From Apibacter raozihei (GTDB lineage Bacteria; Bacteroidota; Bacteroidia; Flavobacteriales; Weeksellaceae), in NCBI RefSeq assembly GCF_004014855.1, contig NZ_CP034930.1, forward strand, positions 2,833,716 to 2,897,715: a DNA stretch of 64,000 nucleotides, written 5' to 3'. Numbering within the stretch: the stretch's first letter is position 1; each line of letters starts with the position of its first letter. Below are positions 8,689 to 16,448 of the stretch, piece after piece. The translations under genes and the position numbers were made by a program. The notes under the pieces are model-generated. The model did not search any database. It saw only the letters and a list, made by a program, of their open reading frames with translations, and had not been told where the DNA came from.

Positions 8689-10047
8689 ATGAAAAACTGC
8701 TGCTTTATTTTATTTTTTTTATTCTTCTCTTCTTATTCTTTCTCATTGGACCTTTATGAAAAGGACAAGGAAAAAAAGGAAAAAAAGGAAAAAAAACGTA
8801 CCCACTCTACTGGTCTTAGTATTAAAAAACAAAAAGGCAAATACGGTGTTATTGATGAAAAGAAACAACAGATCATTATTCCTTTTCTATTTGATAAAAT
8901 TGAACCCATTCATGAGGATGGCTTTGCCACGATGAAAGAAAAAAAATGGACCATTTATGATACCCGGGGAGAGCTTATTTCCTCTTCCTATTCTTTTGCT
9001 CATATTAATATTCCATCAAATGTAGATTCGGATCCTAAAATTTTGATTATAGGGAAACCGTATAAAAATTCAACGGCGGTCACTGTTTTTATAAAAAACG
9101 GACAGGATATAGAAATTAAAAACTATGAAAAAATTTTATCCGTTAATCCCCAGTACTACAGTGTTTATAATAACGGGAAAACAGGTACACTTTCCATCGA
9201 AGGAAAAGAAACCATTCCCGTAATTTACAAGTATATCACCTATTTGAAATCTTCTAAAGGAGAAGATACTTACAAGGCTAAAGTCACAAATGAATATACC
9301 GGAATTATTAATGTATACACCGGCGAAATTATTGTATCGGTGGAATGGGAAGACGTACAAATTTTAACCTCACATCTTTTTAAAGTTTTACGAAAAGGGA
9401 AATGGGGCATTATAGATCGGGAAGGAAAAGAAGTGATACCTGTGCAATATAAACAAGTAGACTTATTATCTCCCAGGTTTATCAGAGTAAAGAATGATGC
9501 GGAACTATTTTTTGTCACTTTGGATTCTTCATCAAAAAAACAAAATTCTGACTCTCTAGCTTTTGATGCCCTGTCCATCGCTCAACAAAATATGAAATAT
9601 GGAATTACCGATGCGAATCAAACTCCTTTGACTGCCTTTCGTTATGATTATATAACCAAAACTCCGCAACAGGTATTTATTGCTACCAGAAATAAAAAAT
9701 ATTTTTTGTTAAATTCCGAAGGAAAGGAAATTACTCCTGAATATAAATCCATTGAATACAATGAGCTCACTCAAAATTTTCTGGTTCAGAATCTCAAAAA
9801 CAAATGGTGTCTGGTGAATTTTCAGGGCGAACAGATACTGGAAACTAAACTATCTGATAAAGATAAATTGTTTGAGGAACTGATGGATAGAACTTATCAA
9901 TCTTCAACCCAAAAATCCAAGAGAAACCGGGTAAATATCGGTGAAGTATTTGAAAGTGTTCTAGTGGGTATTGGTGCCTTTCTTTGGGTAATAATTAATG
10001 CGGCTCTATACCTGATAGTTAGTCTGACAGAATTGGACTATATGTAA
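8689..10047 (+). CDS. WG-repeat protein, exported, with C-terminal membrane helix
   Basis: 452 aa. Signal peptide in the first 20 residues (LFFLFFSSYSFS), then a Lys/Glu-rich linker, then about seven degenerate WG-type repeats recognisable by K-W/Y-G-I/V-hydrophobic-D followed by I-P-xx-Y/F: GKYGVIDEKKQQIIIPFLFD, NGKTGTLSIEGKETIPVIYK, GKWGIIDREGKEVIPVQYKQ and others. Such repeats build a beta-propeller-like or solenoid scaffold; no enzyme activity is implied. The end (about residues 425-447, VGIGAFLWVIINAALYLIVS) is a transmembrane helix. Stand-alone gene. The linker is encoded by repeated GG plus A7-A8 runs, a slippage-prone sequence. Confidence 0.8.
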   Translation: MKNCCFILFFLFFSSYSFSLDLYEKDKEKKEKKEKKRTHSTGLSIKKQKGKYGVIDEKKQQIIIPFLFDKIEPIHEDGFATMKEKKWTIYDTRGELISSSYSFAHINIPSNVDSDPKILIIGKPYKNSTAVTVFIKNGQDIEIKNYEKILSVNPQYYSVYNNGKTGTLSIEGKETIPVIYKYITYLKSSKGEDTYKAKVTNEYTGIINVYTGEIIVSVEWEDVQILTSHLFKVLRKGKWGIIDREGKEVIPVQYKQVDLLSPRFIRVKNDAELFFVTLDSSSKKQNSDSLAFDALSIAQQNMKYGITDANQTPLTAFRYDYITKTPQQVFIATRNKKYFLLNSEGKEITPEYKSIEYNELTQNFLVQNLKNKWCLVNFQGEQILETKLSDKDKLFEELMDRTYQSSTQKSKRNRVNIGEVFESVLVGIGAFLWVIINAALYLIVSLTELDYM

Positions 10048-10097
10048 CCATTTAATAATCAATAATTTATAATTTTATTAATTTTTTACATTCAATA

Positions 10098-10130
10098 TTT
10101 GTTTTATTAGATTATTTTATTATATCTTTG
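10098..10130 (+). promoter_or_regulatory. Bacteroidota-type promoter for the metB-hom operon
   Basis: TTTG at 10098-10101 and TATCTTTG at 10123-10130, spaced 21 bp, match the Bacteroidota primary sigma consensus TTTG/TAnnTTTG. It lies just before the SAM riboswitch. Confidence 0.7.
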
Positions 10131-10156
10131 TGTTATTAAAGATCATTAATAAAATT

Positions 10157-10256
10157 ACTTATCAAGAAAGGTGGAGGGAATTGGCCCTATGATACCTTAG
10201 CAACCCTCTAGTAAGAGTCAGGTGCTGCATCCAACCCGTAACAGGGATAGATAAGT
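10157..10256 (+). ncRNA. SAM-I (S-box) riboswitch
   Basis: The sequence carries the S-box hallmarks in order: P1 strand ACTTATC (10157-10163) pairing with GATAAGT (10250-10256), AAGAAAGGTGGAGGGA, TTGGCCCTATGATACC, TTAGCAACCCTC, CAGGTGCTGCATCCAACC and an internal hairpin closing with GGGATAGATAAG. Binding of S-adenosylmethionine would stabilise P1. A Rho-independent terminator and an alternative antiterminator pairing lie directly downstream (10250-10325), so SAM is expected to stop transcription of metB-hom. Confidence 0.95.
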
Positions 10257-10289
10257 CGAAAACTTGCTTAATCAGAAAAAATATATAAG

Positions 10290-10325
10290 CTTCTTTCGAC
10301 CTATCGGAAGAAGTTTTTTTATATC
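10290..10325 (+). terminator. Riboswitch-controlled terminator
   Basis: Stem CTTCTTTCGA (10290-10299) / TCGGAAGAAG (10304-10313), one G-U pair, loop CCTA, then a run of seven Ts. Its 5' arm (10294-10305) is complementary at 11 of 12 positions to 10250-10261, which includes the 3' strand of riboswitch P1; so terminator and antiterminator are mutually exclusive. Confidence 0.9.
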
Positions 10326-10409
10326 TTTTTCCGAGCCATGGAAATCTTGAATAAGTTGTTTTGTAGTGATTAATGAATGTCCATTTATTAATTGTAAAAC
10401 AACAAAGTC

Positions 10410-11594
10410 ATGAAATTAGAAACAAAAATCGTACACATTTCAAAACCGGATGAATTAACCGGAGCCATTTCTACTCCTATTTATCAAACTTCATCCTATG
10501 CGCAGGAAGCCCCGGAAGTGCATAAGGGATTTGCCTATTCAAGAACTGCCAATCCAACCCGTAAGGTGGTAGAATCAGCAATAGCCGAACTGGAGGGCGG
10601 ACTGGCCGGTTTTGCATTTTCTTCGGGTCTTGCAGCCACGGACTGCGTATTAAAATTATTGAACCAGGGGGATGAAGTAATTGCCGTAAATGATGTGTAT
10701 GGCGGTACGTATCGTATCTTAACCACCGTGTATAATCGTTTTGGTGTTACTTCCAAATTTATAGATACAACCGATGCTAAGAATGTAGCGGAAGCCGTTT
10801 CTTCAAAAACCCGATTCATATGGCTGGAAACACCGACCAATCCTACACTTAAAATTTCCGATATTGAAGAAATAGCCAAAATAGCTAAAAGTGTGGGTGC
10901 CCTGCTGATCGTTGACAATACTTTCCTGTCTCCGGCTTTACAACGCCCGATTGAACTGGGAGCAGATATTGTAGTACACAGCGGAACCAAATACCTGTCC
11001 GGCCATGGAGATGTACTTTCGGGATTTGTAGTGGTAAATACTCCGGAACTGGCCGAAGAGCTTAAATATATTCAAAATACGTCTGGGGGGGTTTTATCAC
11101 CATTTGACAGCTGGTTAACCTTACGGGGTATCCAGACTTTGTCCTTACGACTGGAAAAACATTCTGCAAATGCTCAAAAAGTAGCGGAATATCTGGCTAA
11201 CCACCCAAAAGTGGATAAAATATACTATCCGGGATTAAAATCTCATAAAAATCACGAAATTGCAGCTAAACAGCAAAAAGCTTTCGGAGGAATGGTTTCC
11301 TTTAGCCTTAAAGAGGATACTCTGGAAGCCGCCACCCGTGTTCTTACCCAGACCCAAATCTTCCTGCTGGCAGAAAACCTGGGAGATGTCAGAAGTCTGG
11401 TTAGTCATCCGGCTACTATGACTCATAAATCCACTCCTGCCGAAATACGCAGAGAAACCGGAATACAGGATTCACTCATCCGCCTTTCCGTTGGAATTGA
11501 AAATGCGGATGATTTGATTGCTGATCTGGAACAGGCATTAAATGCTGAAACTATATGTTGTAGCAAGGAAACATTAGAAAATCAAGAAAAATAA
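10410..11594 (+). CDS. metB: Cystathionine gamma-synthase / O-acylhomoserine sulfhydrylase-type PLP enzyme
   Basis: 394 aa, Cys/Met metabolism PLP-dependent family. Uses an activated homoserine ester to form cystathionine (or homocysteine directly) in methionine synthesis. Seen: AYSRTANPT near residue 42, SSGLAATDC near 71, the PLP aspartate in IVDNTF (Asp169) and the Schiff-base lysine in HSGTKYLSGH (Lys194), plus SLG-type C-terminal SLVSHPATMTH. The family also contains cystathionine gamma-lyase and methionine gamma-lyase; the SAM riboswitch upstream and hom downstream argue for the biosynthetic role. The C-terminal extension ends CCSKETLENQEK. First gene of a two-gene operon; 3 bp separate it from hom. 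Confidence 0.88.
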   Translation: MKLETKIVHISKPDELTGAISTPIYQTSSYAQEAPEVHKGFAYSRTANPTRKVVESAIAELEGGLAGFAFSSGLAATDCVLKLLNQGDEVIAVNDVYGGTYRILTTVYNRFGVTSKFIDTTDAKNVAEAVSSKTRFIWLETPTNPTLKISDIEEIAKIAKSVGALLIVDNTFLSPALQRPIELGADIVVHSGTKYLSGHGDVLSGFVVVNTPELAEELKYIQNTSGGVLSPFDSWLTLRGIQTLSLRLEKHSANAQKVAEYLANHPKVDKIYYPGLKSHKNHEIAAKQQKAFGGMVSFSLKEDTLEAATRVLTQTQIFLLAENLGDVRSLVSHPATMTHKSTPAEIRRETGIQDSLIRLSVGIENADDLIADLEQALNAETICCSKETLENQEK

Positions 11595-11597
11595 AAC

Positions 11598-12779
11598 ATG
11601 ACTAAAAATAAACTTAAACTGGGAATTTTCGGTTTCGGATGTGTTGGAACCGGTTTATATAAGGTGTTGGAAGAAGCCGGAAGTGTGGAAGCCAATATTA
11701 AAAAGATTTGTATTAAACATGCAGATAAACCCCGCCCGATTGACAAAAAATATTTTACTACCGACAAGGATGAACTTTTAAAAGATCCGGAAATCAATGT
11801 AATTGTGGAACTTATTGATGATGCGGATGCTGCATTTGAAATCGTTTCTGAAGCAATGAAAAACGGAAAATCGGTAGTTTCCGCTAATAAAAAAATGATT
11901 GCCGAACGTCTTCCGGAATTGCTTGACCTGGAAAAAAAATACCAGGTATCTTTCCTTTATGAAGCCTCGGTATGTGCCAGTATTCCCATCATCCGTAATT
12001 TAGAAGAATACTACGATAACGATTTGCTTACTTCGGTTTCGGGCATTTTTAACGGTTCTACCAATTTTATCCTGACCAAAATGATTGATGAGAATATCTC
12101 GTACCCCATCGTTTTGAAAGAAGCTCAGGAAAAAGGGTTTGCCGAAACAGATCCGACTCTGGATGTGGAAGGTATCGATCCTAAATACAAACTTTGCATT
12201 ATTCTTTTCCATGCTTTTGGCTTGATTACGCGTCCTGAGGATATTTTTAATTTCGGTATTTCCCGTATTAACGATTTTGATTTAAGGTTTGCCCAGCAAC
12301 GTAATTTTGCAATTAAACTGATAGCAAAGTGCAATAAAAACGGAAATGAAATTACCGGTTTCTGTGCTCCTACTTTTATTGAAAAGGAAGATCCGCTGGC
12401 TCATGTGAAATATGAATACAACGGTGTGGTGCTGGAAAGTGCTTTTTCGGAAAACCAACTGATGATAGGTAAAGGTGCGGGTGATAAACCGACCGGTAGC
12501 GCTGTATTATCGGATATTTCCGCTTTAACTTATGATTATAAATATGAAAATAAAAAATACTCACATGTTGATAAAAACCTGAAACTGGTGAATCATGGCG
12601 AGTATAAGGTGTATGTACGTTACTCGGATGAGTTTCCAGCTTTTGATGACTTTATTTCCATAGAGGAGAAATATATCAGCCCTAATGGTAATTACTTTAT
12701 CGGTAGAATCAGCTTGGATAAACTGGCAAATTCATCATGGATTAAAAATAAAGATATTAACGTTATCTTTTCGTGTTAA
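11598..12779 (+). CDS. hom: Homoserine dehydrogenase
   Basis: 393 aa. Reduces aspartate semialdehyde to homoserine with NAD(P)H, the branch point to methionine and threonine. N-terminal Rossmann motif GIFGFGCVGTGL (residues 9-20), catalytic-domain signatures SANKKMIAE and SGIFNGSTNFILTKM, GFAETDPTLDVEGIDPKYKL typical of the family, and a C-terminal part that may be a reduced ACT-like regulatory region. Monofunctional (no aspartokinase). Starts 3 bp after metB and shares its SAM riboswitch, so the supply of homoserine and its use are regulated together. Confidence 0.95.
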   Translation: MTKNKLKLGIFGFGCVGTGLYKVLEEAGSVEANIKKICIKHADKPRPIDKKYFTTDKDELLKDPEINVIVELIDDADAAFEIVSEAMKNGKSVVSANKKMIAERLPELLDLEKKYQVSFLYEASVCASIPIIRNLEEYYDNDLLTSVSGIFNGSTNFILTKMIDENISYPIVLKEAQEKGFAETDPTLDVEGIDPKYKLCIILFHAFGLITRPEDIFNFGISRINDFDLRFAQQRNFAIKLIAKCNKNGNEITGFCAPTFIEKEDPLAHVKYEYNGVVLESAFSENQLMIGKGAGDKPTGSAVLSDISALTYDYKYENKKYSHVDKNLKLVNHGEYKVYVRYSDEFPAFDDFISIEEKYISPNGNYFIGRISLDKLANSSWIKNKDINVIFSC

Positions 12780-12803
12780 ATAAATTTGTTGTTTTACAAA
12801 AAG

Positions 12804-12835
12804 AAAAGGCTTTATTTGTAAAATAAAGCCTTTTT
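12804..12835. terminator. Bidirectional terminator between hom and msrA
   Basis: Stem AAAAGGCTTTATTT / AAATAAAGCCTTTT with loop GTAA, A-run before and T-run after, placed between convergent hom and msrA and suited to both strands. Confidence 0.85.
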
Positions 12836-12838
12836 GTA

Positions 12839-13339
12839 TTAATCGAAAATCTGCTTGTAAGCGTGACAATAAGGTGTTGAACCTTTGTGTTCGTAGTACT
12901 GCTGATGATAGTCTTCTGCCTTCCAGAAGATATAGGCCGGTTTTAGCATAGTGGCGACTTTGTATCCTTTAGACTGCAATATCTCCATATACCGTAAAGC
13001 TATGTTCTTTTCTCCTTCATCAGAATAAAAAATACAGGAAAGGTACTGAGGTCCTATATCCGGACCCTGCCCATCCGTCTGGGTAAAGTCGTGAGTTTCA
13101 AAAAATAATTTCACCAAATCTTCATAACTGGTTTCTTCTGTATTGTATTCCACTTCCGTTGTTTCCAGATGCCCGGTATCTTTTTGACATACCTGTTCGT
13201 AGGTAGGATGATCTACATGACCTCCCATAAATCCGACAGTAGTATGTACTACACCTTTAGCTTTCATAAAGTAATATTCGGTACCCCAAAAACAGCCCGA
13301 AGCAAAATAGGCTTTTTTTATATTTGTATTGTTTTCCAT
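12839..13339 (-). CDS. msrA: Peptide methionine sulfoxide reductase MsrA
   Basis: 166 aa cytoplasmic repair enzyme that reduces the S-epimer of methionine sulfoxide. The active-site motif GCFWGTE has the nucleophile at Cys16; further family blocks are TTVGFMGGHVDHPTYEQVC, GHLETTEVEY, FFETHDFTQTDGQGPDIGPQY and AEDYHQQYY. The length is typical of a stand-alone MsrA without an MsrB fusion. Convergent with hom and separated from it by a shared terminator. Confidence 0.97.
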   Translation of the reverse strand: MENNTNIKKAYFASGCFWGTEYYFMKAKGVVHTTVGFMGGHVDHPTYEQVCQKDTGHLETTEVEYNTEETSYEDLVKLFFETHDFTQTDGQGPDIGPQYLSCIFYSDEGEKNIALRYMEILQSKGYKVATMLKPAYIFWKAEDYHQQYYEHKGSTPYCHAYKQIFD

Positions 13340-13432
13340 TCTTTTCAGCGTTTAATTATTGTAAAATTACGAATTTAATTGTAAAATGTTTTTATAATCT
13401 CTCCAGAAAGTTACTTTTATATAGCTTACCTC

Positions 13433-13627
13433 GTGTTTTTATCAATTTATTTAGCTTATTCTTATACAAAGTTGCCTGAAAATATCATAACAGCTTTACT
13501 GGCAAAAACGGAATGCAGAAGCTTTACGCTTTGGCACAAACCGCTGGACTTATACAATATCTTAACCCTTAGTAAAATCCTTATTCCCGAGGACGAACTG
13601 GGACTCTTAGATAAGATGAACAGTTGA
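13433..13627 (+). pseudogene. Possible gene fragment of unknown origin
   Basis: A 64-codon open frame without a convincing start (GTG) or ribosome site. The second half (ALLAKTECRSFTLWHKPLDL ... ILIPEDELGLLDKMNS) looks more like protein than the AT-rich surroundings, and a terminator follows at 13631. It may be the tail of a gene destroyed by the rearrangements of the adjacent toxin cassette array. I do not recognise the family. Confidence 0.3.
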
Positions 13628-13630
13628 AAA

Positions 13631-13664
13631 AGCAAAAGCCAACCCTGGGATTGGCTTTTTTGCT
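13631..13664. terminator. Terminator at the end of the toxin cassette array
   Basis: Stem AGCAAAAGCCAA / TTGGCTTTTTTGCT around CCCTGGGA, with T-rich sequence on both strands. It closes the minus-strand array (cassette A stop at 13698) and also follows the plus-strand fragment ending at 13627. Confidence 0.7.
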
Positions 13665-13697
13665 TACCCTAATGGTAAATTTTTTTTTTACTTTCTT

Positions 13698-13988
13698 TCA
13701 TTCTATATAGCTGGTTTCCATTTGAGTTTTTCCTACAGTAGCTCCGTCTATCCTTACACTCTGGCGTGTAATAAATGAGCCGTGATCCTCAATAACATCT
13801 AACCGTACAGAACTGGAACGCTCTTGTGTAATAAATTGAGCAGTTCGTTCACCTACATTTGTTTGGCCTACACCTGCTGCTCCAGCGTCATTAATATGTT
13901 CAAACGCTTCTGCCTCTCTGGTTTGGGCAGGGGCTTCACCCTCCTGGCTTTTTACCTTTGCGGTTTCATTATCTCCGTCTTTGGTGGA
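13698..13988 (-). pseudogene. Orphan effector tip A, fused in frame to a junction segment
   Basis: Open frame of 96 codons without a start codon at the expected place. Its first 32 or so codons (to EAEAFEH) repeat, in frame, the segment that precedes the toxin tip in the full effector at 17322-18827 (TKDGDNETAKVKSQEGEAP); a TAG lies immediately before it. The remaining 64 residues (INDAGAAGVGQTNVGERTAQ ... TQMETSYIE) are a different tip with no motif I recognise; it may be only the end of a toxin. No immunity gene lies between it and the terminator. Interpretation: displaced toxin tip kept with homology for recombination. Confidence 0.65.
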
Positions 13989-14237
13989 CTAGGCGTCTTA
14001 AATAAAAAAGCAGAATAAGTTCTGCTTTTTATAATAATAGTATTTTAGTAATTATCCCATTTATCATCCCATTCTCCATTATTCATCCGTTCTATATCTT
14101 CATCGGTAAATTTATCCCATGTTTCGTCCGATTCTGGAATATGTGGATTTTTAGTTCCCAATTCATTCATTGTATATTCTACTTCTCCTTTTTCATCCGA
14201 AATAACATATATAAATTCATGTATTTCACCAAATAGT
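13902..14237 (-). repeat. 336-bp direct repeat, copy A
   Basis: Matches 15366-15701 at a constant offset of 1464 bp with no indel. In minus-strand order the unit holds the 3' part of an immunity-like gene, a terminator hairpin and the effector junction segment. The immunity and terminator part is nearly identical; the junction part has diverged more. The junction portion alone is also present in the full effector around 17776-17875. Confidence 0.85.
14005..14030 (-). terminator. Terminator within repeat copy A
   Basis: Stem AAAAAGCAGAA / TTCTGCTTTTT with loop TAAG, 15 bp beyond the stop of the minus-strand gene at 14045; both strands are T-rich. The same hairpin recurs at 15469-15494. Confidence 0.75.
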
Positions 14238-14392
14238 TCATTATCTTCAGTAACAAACCATATATTATTTTTTTGATTATCTTTTTTTGCTAAGAATGAT
14301 TGAATCTTAAAATTTCCATTTCCTTTAATATTCGGGTATCTATCTTGAAAATCTTTAACAATCTGTAAAACTGTTTCTTTTTTCAATTTCAT
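14045..14392 (-). CDS. Putative immunity protein (immX)
   Basis: 115 aa, acidic, no signal peptide, so cytoplasmic. Family not recognised; the C-terminus is rich in Asp/Glu/Trp (ETWDKFTDEDIERMNNGEWD). It follows the toxin/immunity pair at 14557-15367 in the same orientation. A recombinant, broken copy with an identical C-terminal half but different N-terminal half lies at 15509-15850. Small, acidic and duplicated beside toxin tips: an immunity protein for a cytoplasmic-acting toxin is the likeliest role, though its partner tip is not in place here. Confidence 0.7.
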   Translation of the reverse strand: MKLKKETVLQIVKDFQDRYPNIKGNGNFKIQSFLAKKDNQKNNIWFVTEDNELFGEIHEFIYVISDEKGEVEYTMNELGTKNPHIPESDETWDKFTDEDIERMNNGEWDDKWDNY

Positions 14393-14442
14393 TACAAAAA
14401 ATTTTAAAATTCATATAAATTAATTTTCTTATTAAAATAAGG

Positions 14443-14523
14443 TCAATAACCGTTCTCTACATAATAGATATAAGCTTCTGCATGATTAATTTGTTGAGGA
14501 GTTAAAATCTCTTTATTTTTCAT
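14443..14523 (-). other. Tiny ORF or remnant in the cassette array
   Basis: ATG-started 26-codon frame (MKNKEILTPQQINHAEAYIY ...) between two immunity-like genes. It has a protein-like composition but is too short to assign; possibly the remaining end of a lost toxin or immunity gene. Confidence 0.3.
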
Positions 14524-14556
14524 CAATTAAATAAAATATCTAATTTAATCACGTTA

Positions 14557-14928
14557 TTATAAATCAAATTTAATTCCCTCTGATTTTAGAATACGTATAA
14601 AATCTTCTTTTGAATAATTATCCCATGATTTACTTATAATTTCTTTCAATTTATTCAAATACTCTTCATTCCCTAATTGTATTACTCCTATAGCAGCAAT
14701 CATAGCTACAGTCAAAGTAGAAAATTCTTTTGTTTTTATATTATCTTTATTTTTAACTTCATTTAATAATAATTCATATAATTCTTTACTTTCATTAAGT
14801 AATCCTAAATTAATCAAAATAGGAACTTTATTTCTAGAAGAATTAGTCTGAAATAGAACTTGTTTTAATTCATTAAATTCAAGGTCTTTATACTTAGGCG
14901 ATGGTTGTTTATAAAATAATTGTTTCAT
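14557..14928 (-). CDS. Putative immunity protein of the zincin-like tip B
   Basis: 123 aa, largely alpha-helical by appearance (FNELKQVLFQTNSSRNKVPI, LGLLNESKELYELLLNEV, NEEYLNKLKEIISKSW), reminiscent of a short HEAT-like or helical-repeat protein. No signal peptide, so cytoplasmic. It starts 4 bp after the stop of the zincin-like tip at 14933-15367, the usual order of toxin then immunity. Family not recognised; the assignment rests on position. Confidence 0.7.
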   Translation of the reverse strand: MKQLFYKQPSPKYKDLEFNELKQVLFQTNSSRNKVPILINLGLLNESKELYELLLNEVKNKDNIKTKEFSTLTVAMIAAIGVIQLGNEEYLNKLKEIISKSWDNYSKEDFIRILKSEGIKFDL

Positions 14929-14932
14929 AATT

Positions 14933-15367
14933 TTATTCCTCTATTATATAATTATCTCTGATATAATCAATTTCATTTTGTTTTAATTGTTCTAATTCAT
15001 TAGCTAATTCCTTATTTCCCATTTCATTTGCTAGCTCTATTTCTTTATTATATACATTAGTTTCCATTTCTATTCTTTTATATGGATCTTGTAGATAATC
15101 TCCCATTCCTAATTTCCCATTTTCCATATTATCTATATAATGCTGATATTCATGTTTTAAAGCACTATAAGATGCATCAGGGTCTAAAATCATTTGTCCC
15201 GGTCTTCCCTTTTCAGGACTATAAGCTAAATTACCTTCTCTATACTTAATTTCTAATCCATTTGCCTTTAAATCATCTATCATTGTCTGCCATTCTACTG
15301 GATGAGATTCTTTGCCTGGTCCTAAAAAATCTGCAACAGGATCTGCTTTAGAGTTATAACATTTCAA
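14933..15367 (-). CDS. Orphan toxin tip B with zincin (HExxH) motif
   Basis: 144 codons. Contains YSALKHEYQHYIDNM, a textbook HExxH zinc site, with a downstream acidic RIEMETNVYN that can supply the third ligand; this pattern is common in metallopeptidase tips of polymorphic toxins. The only start is a TTG at 15367. Directly upstream (15368-15452) is a copy of the effector junction segment, but the junction frame runs into TAA two codons after EAFEM, so tip and junction are out of frame by one base. It is therefore a displaced, probably silent tip. Its cognate immunity gene follows at 14557-14928. Confidence 0.7.
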   Translation of the reverse strand: MKCYNSKADPVADFLGPGKESHPVEWQTMIDDLKANGLEIKYREGNLAYSPEKGRPGQMILDPDASYSALKHEYQHYIDNMENGKLGMGDYLQDPYKRIEMETNVYNKEIELANEMGNKELANELEQLKQNEIDYIRDNYIIEE

Positions 15368-15701
15368 ATGCCTCTGAATCTCTGGTTTGGGCAGGGTCTT
15401 CTCCCTCCTGGCTTTTTACCTTTGCGTTTCCACTATCTCTGTCTTTGGAGGACTAGGCATCTTAAATAAAAAAGCAGAATAAGTTCTGCTTTTTATAATA
15501 ATAGTATTTTAGTAATTATCCCATTTATCATCCCATTCTCCATTATTCATCCGTTCTATATCTTCATCGGTAAATTTATCCCATGTTTCGTCTGATTCTG
15601 AAATATGTGGATTTTTAGTTCCCAATTCATTCATTGTATATTCTACTTCTCCTTTTTCATCCGAAATAACATATATAAATTCATGTATTTCTCCAAATTA
15701 C
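15366..15701 (-). repeat. 336-bp direct repeat, copy B
   Basis: Second copy of the unit at 13902-14237 (offset 1464 bp, no indel): immunity 3' part, terminator, junction segment. The two copies bracket the zincin tip and two immunity genes, so recombination between them would delete or duplicate that block. Confidence 0.85.
15469..15494 (-). terminator. Terminator within repeat copy B
   Basis: Same AAAAAGCAGAA / TTCTGCTTTTT hairpin as at 14005-14030, here following the broken immunity copy at 15509-15850. Confidence 0.7.
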
Positions 15702-15850
15702 TCAAATTCACCTATAATTATCCATGCTTTATCTCCGACAACATTAAATTGAGGATTAAATTGAACCTTTTTAATCTTATTATTTAGTAAAGGATATTGT
15801 TCCTTATATTTTTCTTCTATTTCAATTGCTTGATTGTCTGTTAATTTCAT
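15509..15850 (-). pseudogene. Chimeric, interrupted copy of immX
   Basis: Starts with ATG at 15850 (MKLTDNQAIEIEEKYKEQYP) and reads through a different N-terminal half, meets a TAA at 15698-15700, then continues in the same frame with the C-terminal half of the immunity protein at 14045-14392 (FGEIHEFIYVISDEKGEVEY), almost unchanged. The switch coincides with the edge of the 336-bp repeat, so the repeat was probably copied into an older relative of the gene and the stop arose at or near the join. Confidence 0.8.
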
Positions 15851-15988
15851 TGATATTATTAAGTTCATATTTTCCAATTGACCAAATTATGCACCTACTT
15901 TATTTATTTGGCATTATCTAGAAAATAGAATTATTCCAAATCAATATTTGAAGTTATTTCTTTTTTATGTGATTTTACTTCTTCTATT

Positions 15989-16447
15989 TTATAAAAATTC
16001 ATAAAACATAATTGTTTTTTTATCTAAAATTTTACCAGATAATTTATCTACATAACAACCCCAGTATCCAGGAGTATATCCTTCTTCTTGTAATACATAA
16101 TCATCTGCTAAAAAAGGGTACCAAATGGGAGATTCTACTCCATCTTTTATTTCTCCAAATCTATTTTCCCCTAATTTTATTTTTGTTTTTAAAAAATTTT
16201 CATTAGCTATCCTTTGAGCATCTTCATAAGATATGCTTTTATTATCTCTATAATTAATAGGAACTATTAATATTTGAATTTTATTCTGTATAAATATTTT
16301 TTTTAAATCTTTGATTTTTTCTAAATCCAAATTTAATCCAATAAACCCTTTATTTTTCCACCAATTTATATTATTATTTTCATTTAATATTAAAGGATCT
16401 TTATCTAAAGCTTTTTTTAAATATATATCATATAATTTTTTCATCAT
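15989..16447 (-). CDS. Putative immunity protein of the papain-like tip
   Basis: 152 aa, no signal peptide, cytoplasmic. Contains a region rich in Trp/Gly (NINWWKNKGFIGLNLDLEK) and a C-terminal part GYTPGYWGCYVDKLSGKILD. I do not recognise the family. It begins 1 bp after the papain-like tip at 16449, in the position of its immunity gene. The tip is decayed but this gene is intact, as expected when immunity is still useful against relatives that carry the active toxin. Confidence 0.68.
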   Translation of the reverse strand: MMKKLYDIYLKKALDKDPLILNENNNINWWKNKGFIGLNLDLEKIKDLKKIFIQNKIQILIVPINYRDNKSISYEDAQRIANENFLKTKIKLGENRFGEIKDGVESPIWYPFLADDYVLQEEGYTPGYWGCYVDKLSGKILDKKTIMFYEFL

Positions 16448-16448
16448 T

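Noticed and set aside
13902-15701. Repeat pair considered as an insertion sequence
   Set aside because: The repeats contain immunity 3' end, terminator and effector linker, not a transposase or terminal inverted repeats; recombination of toxin modules explains them better.
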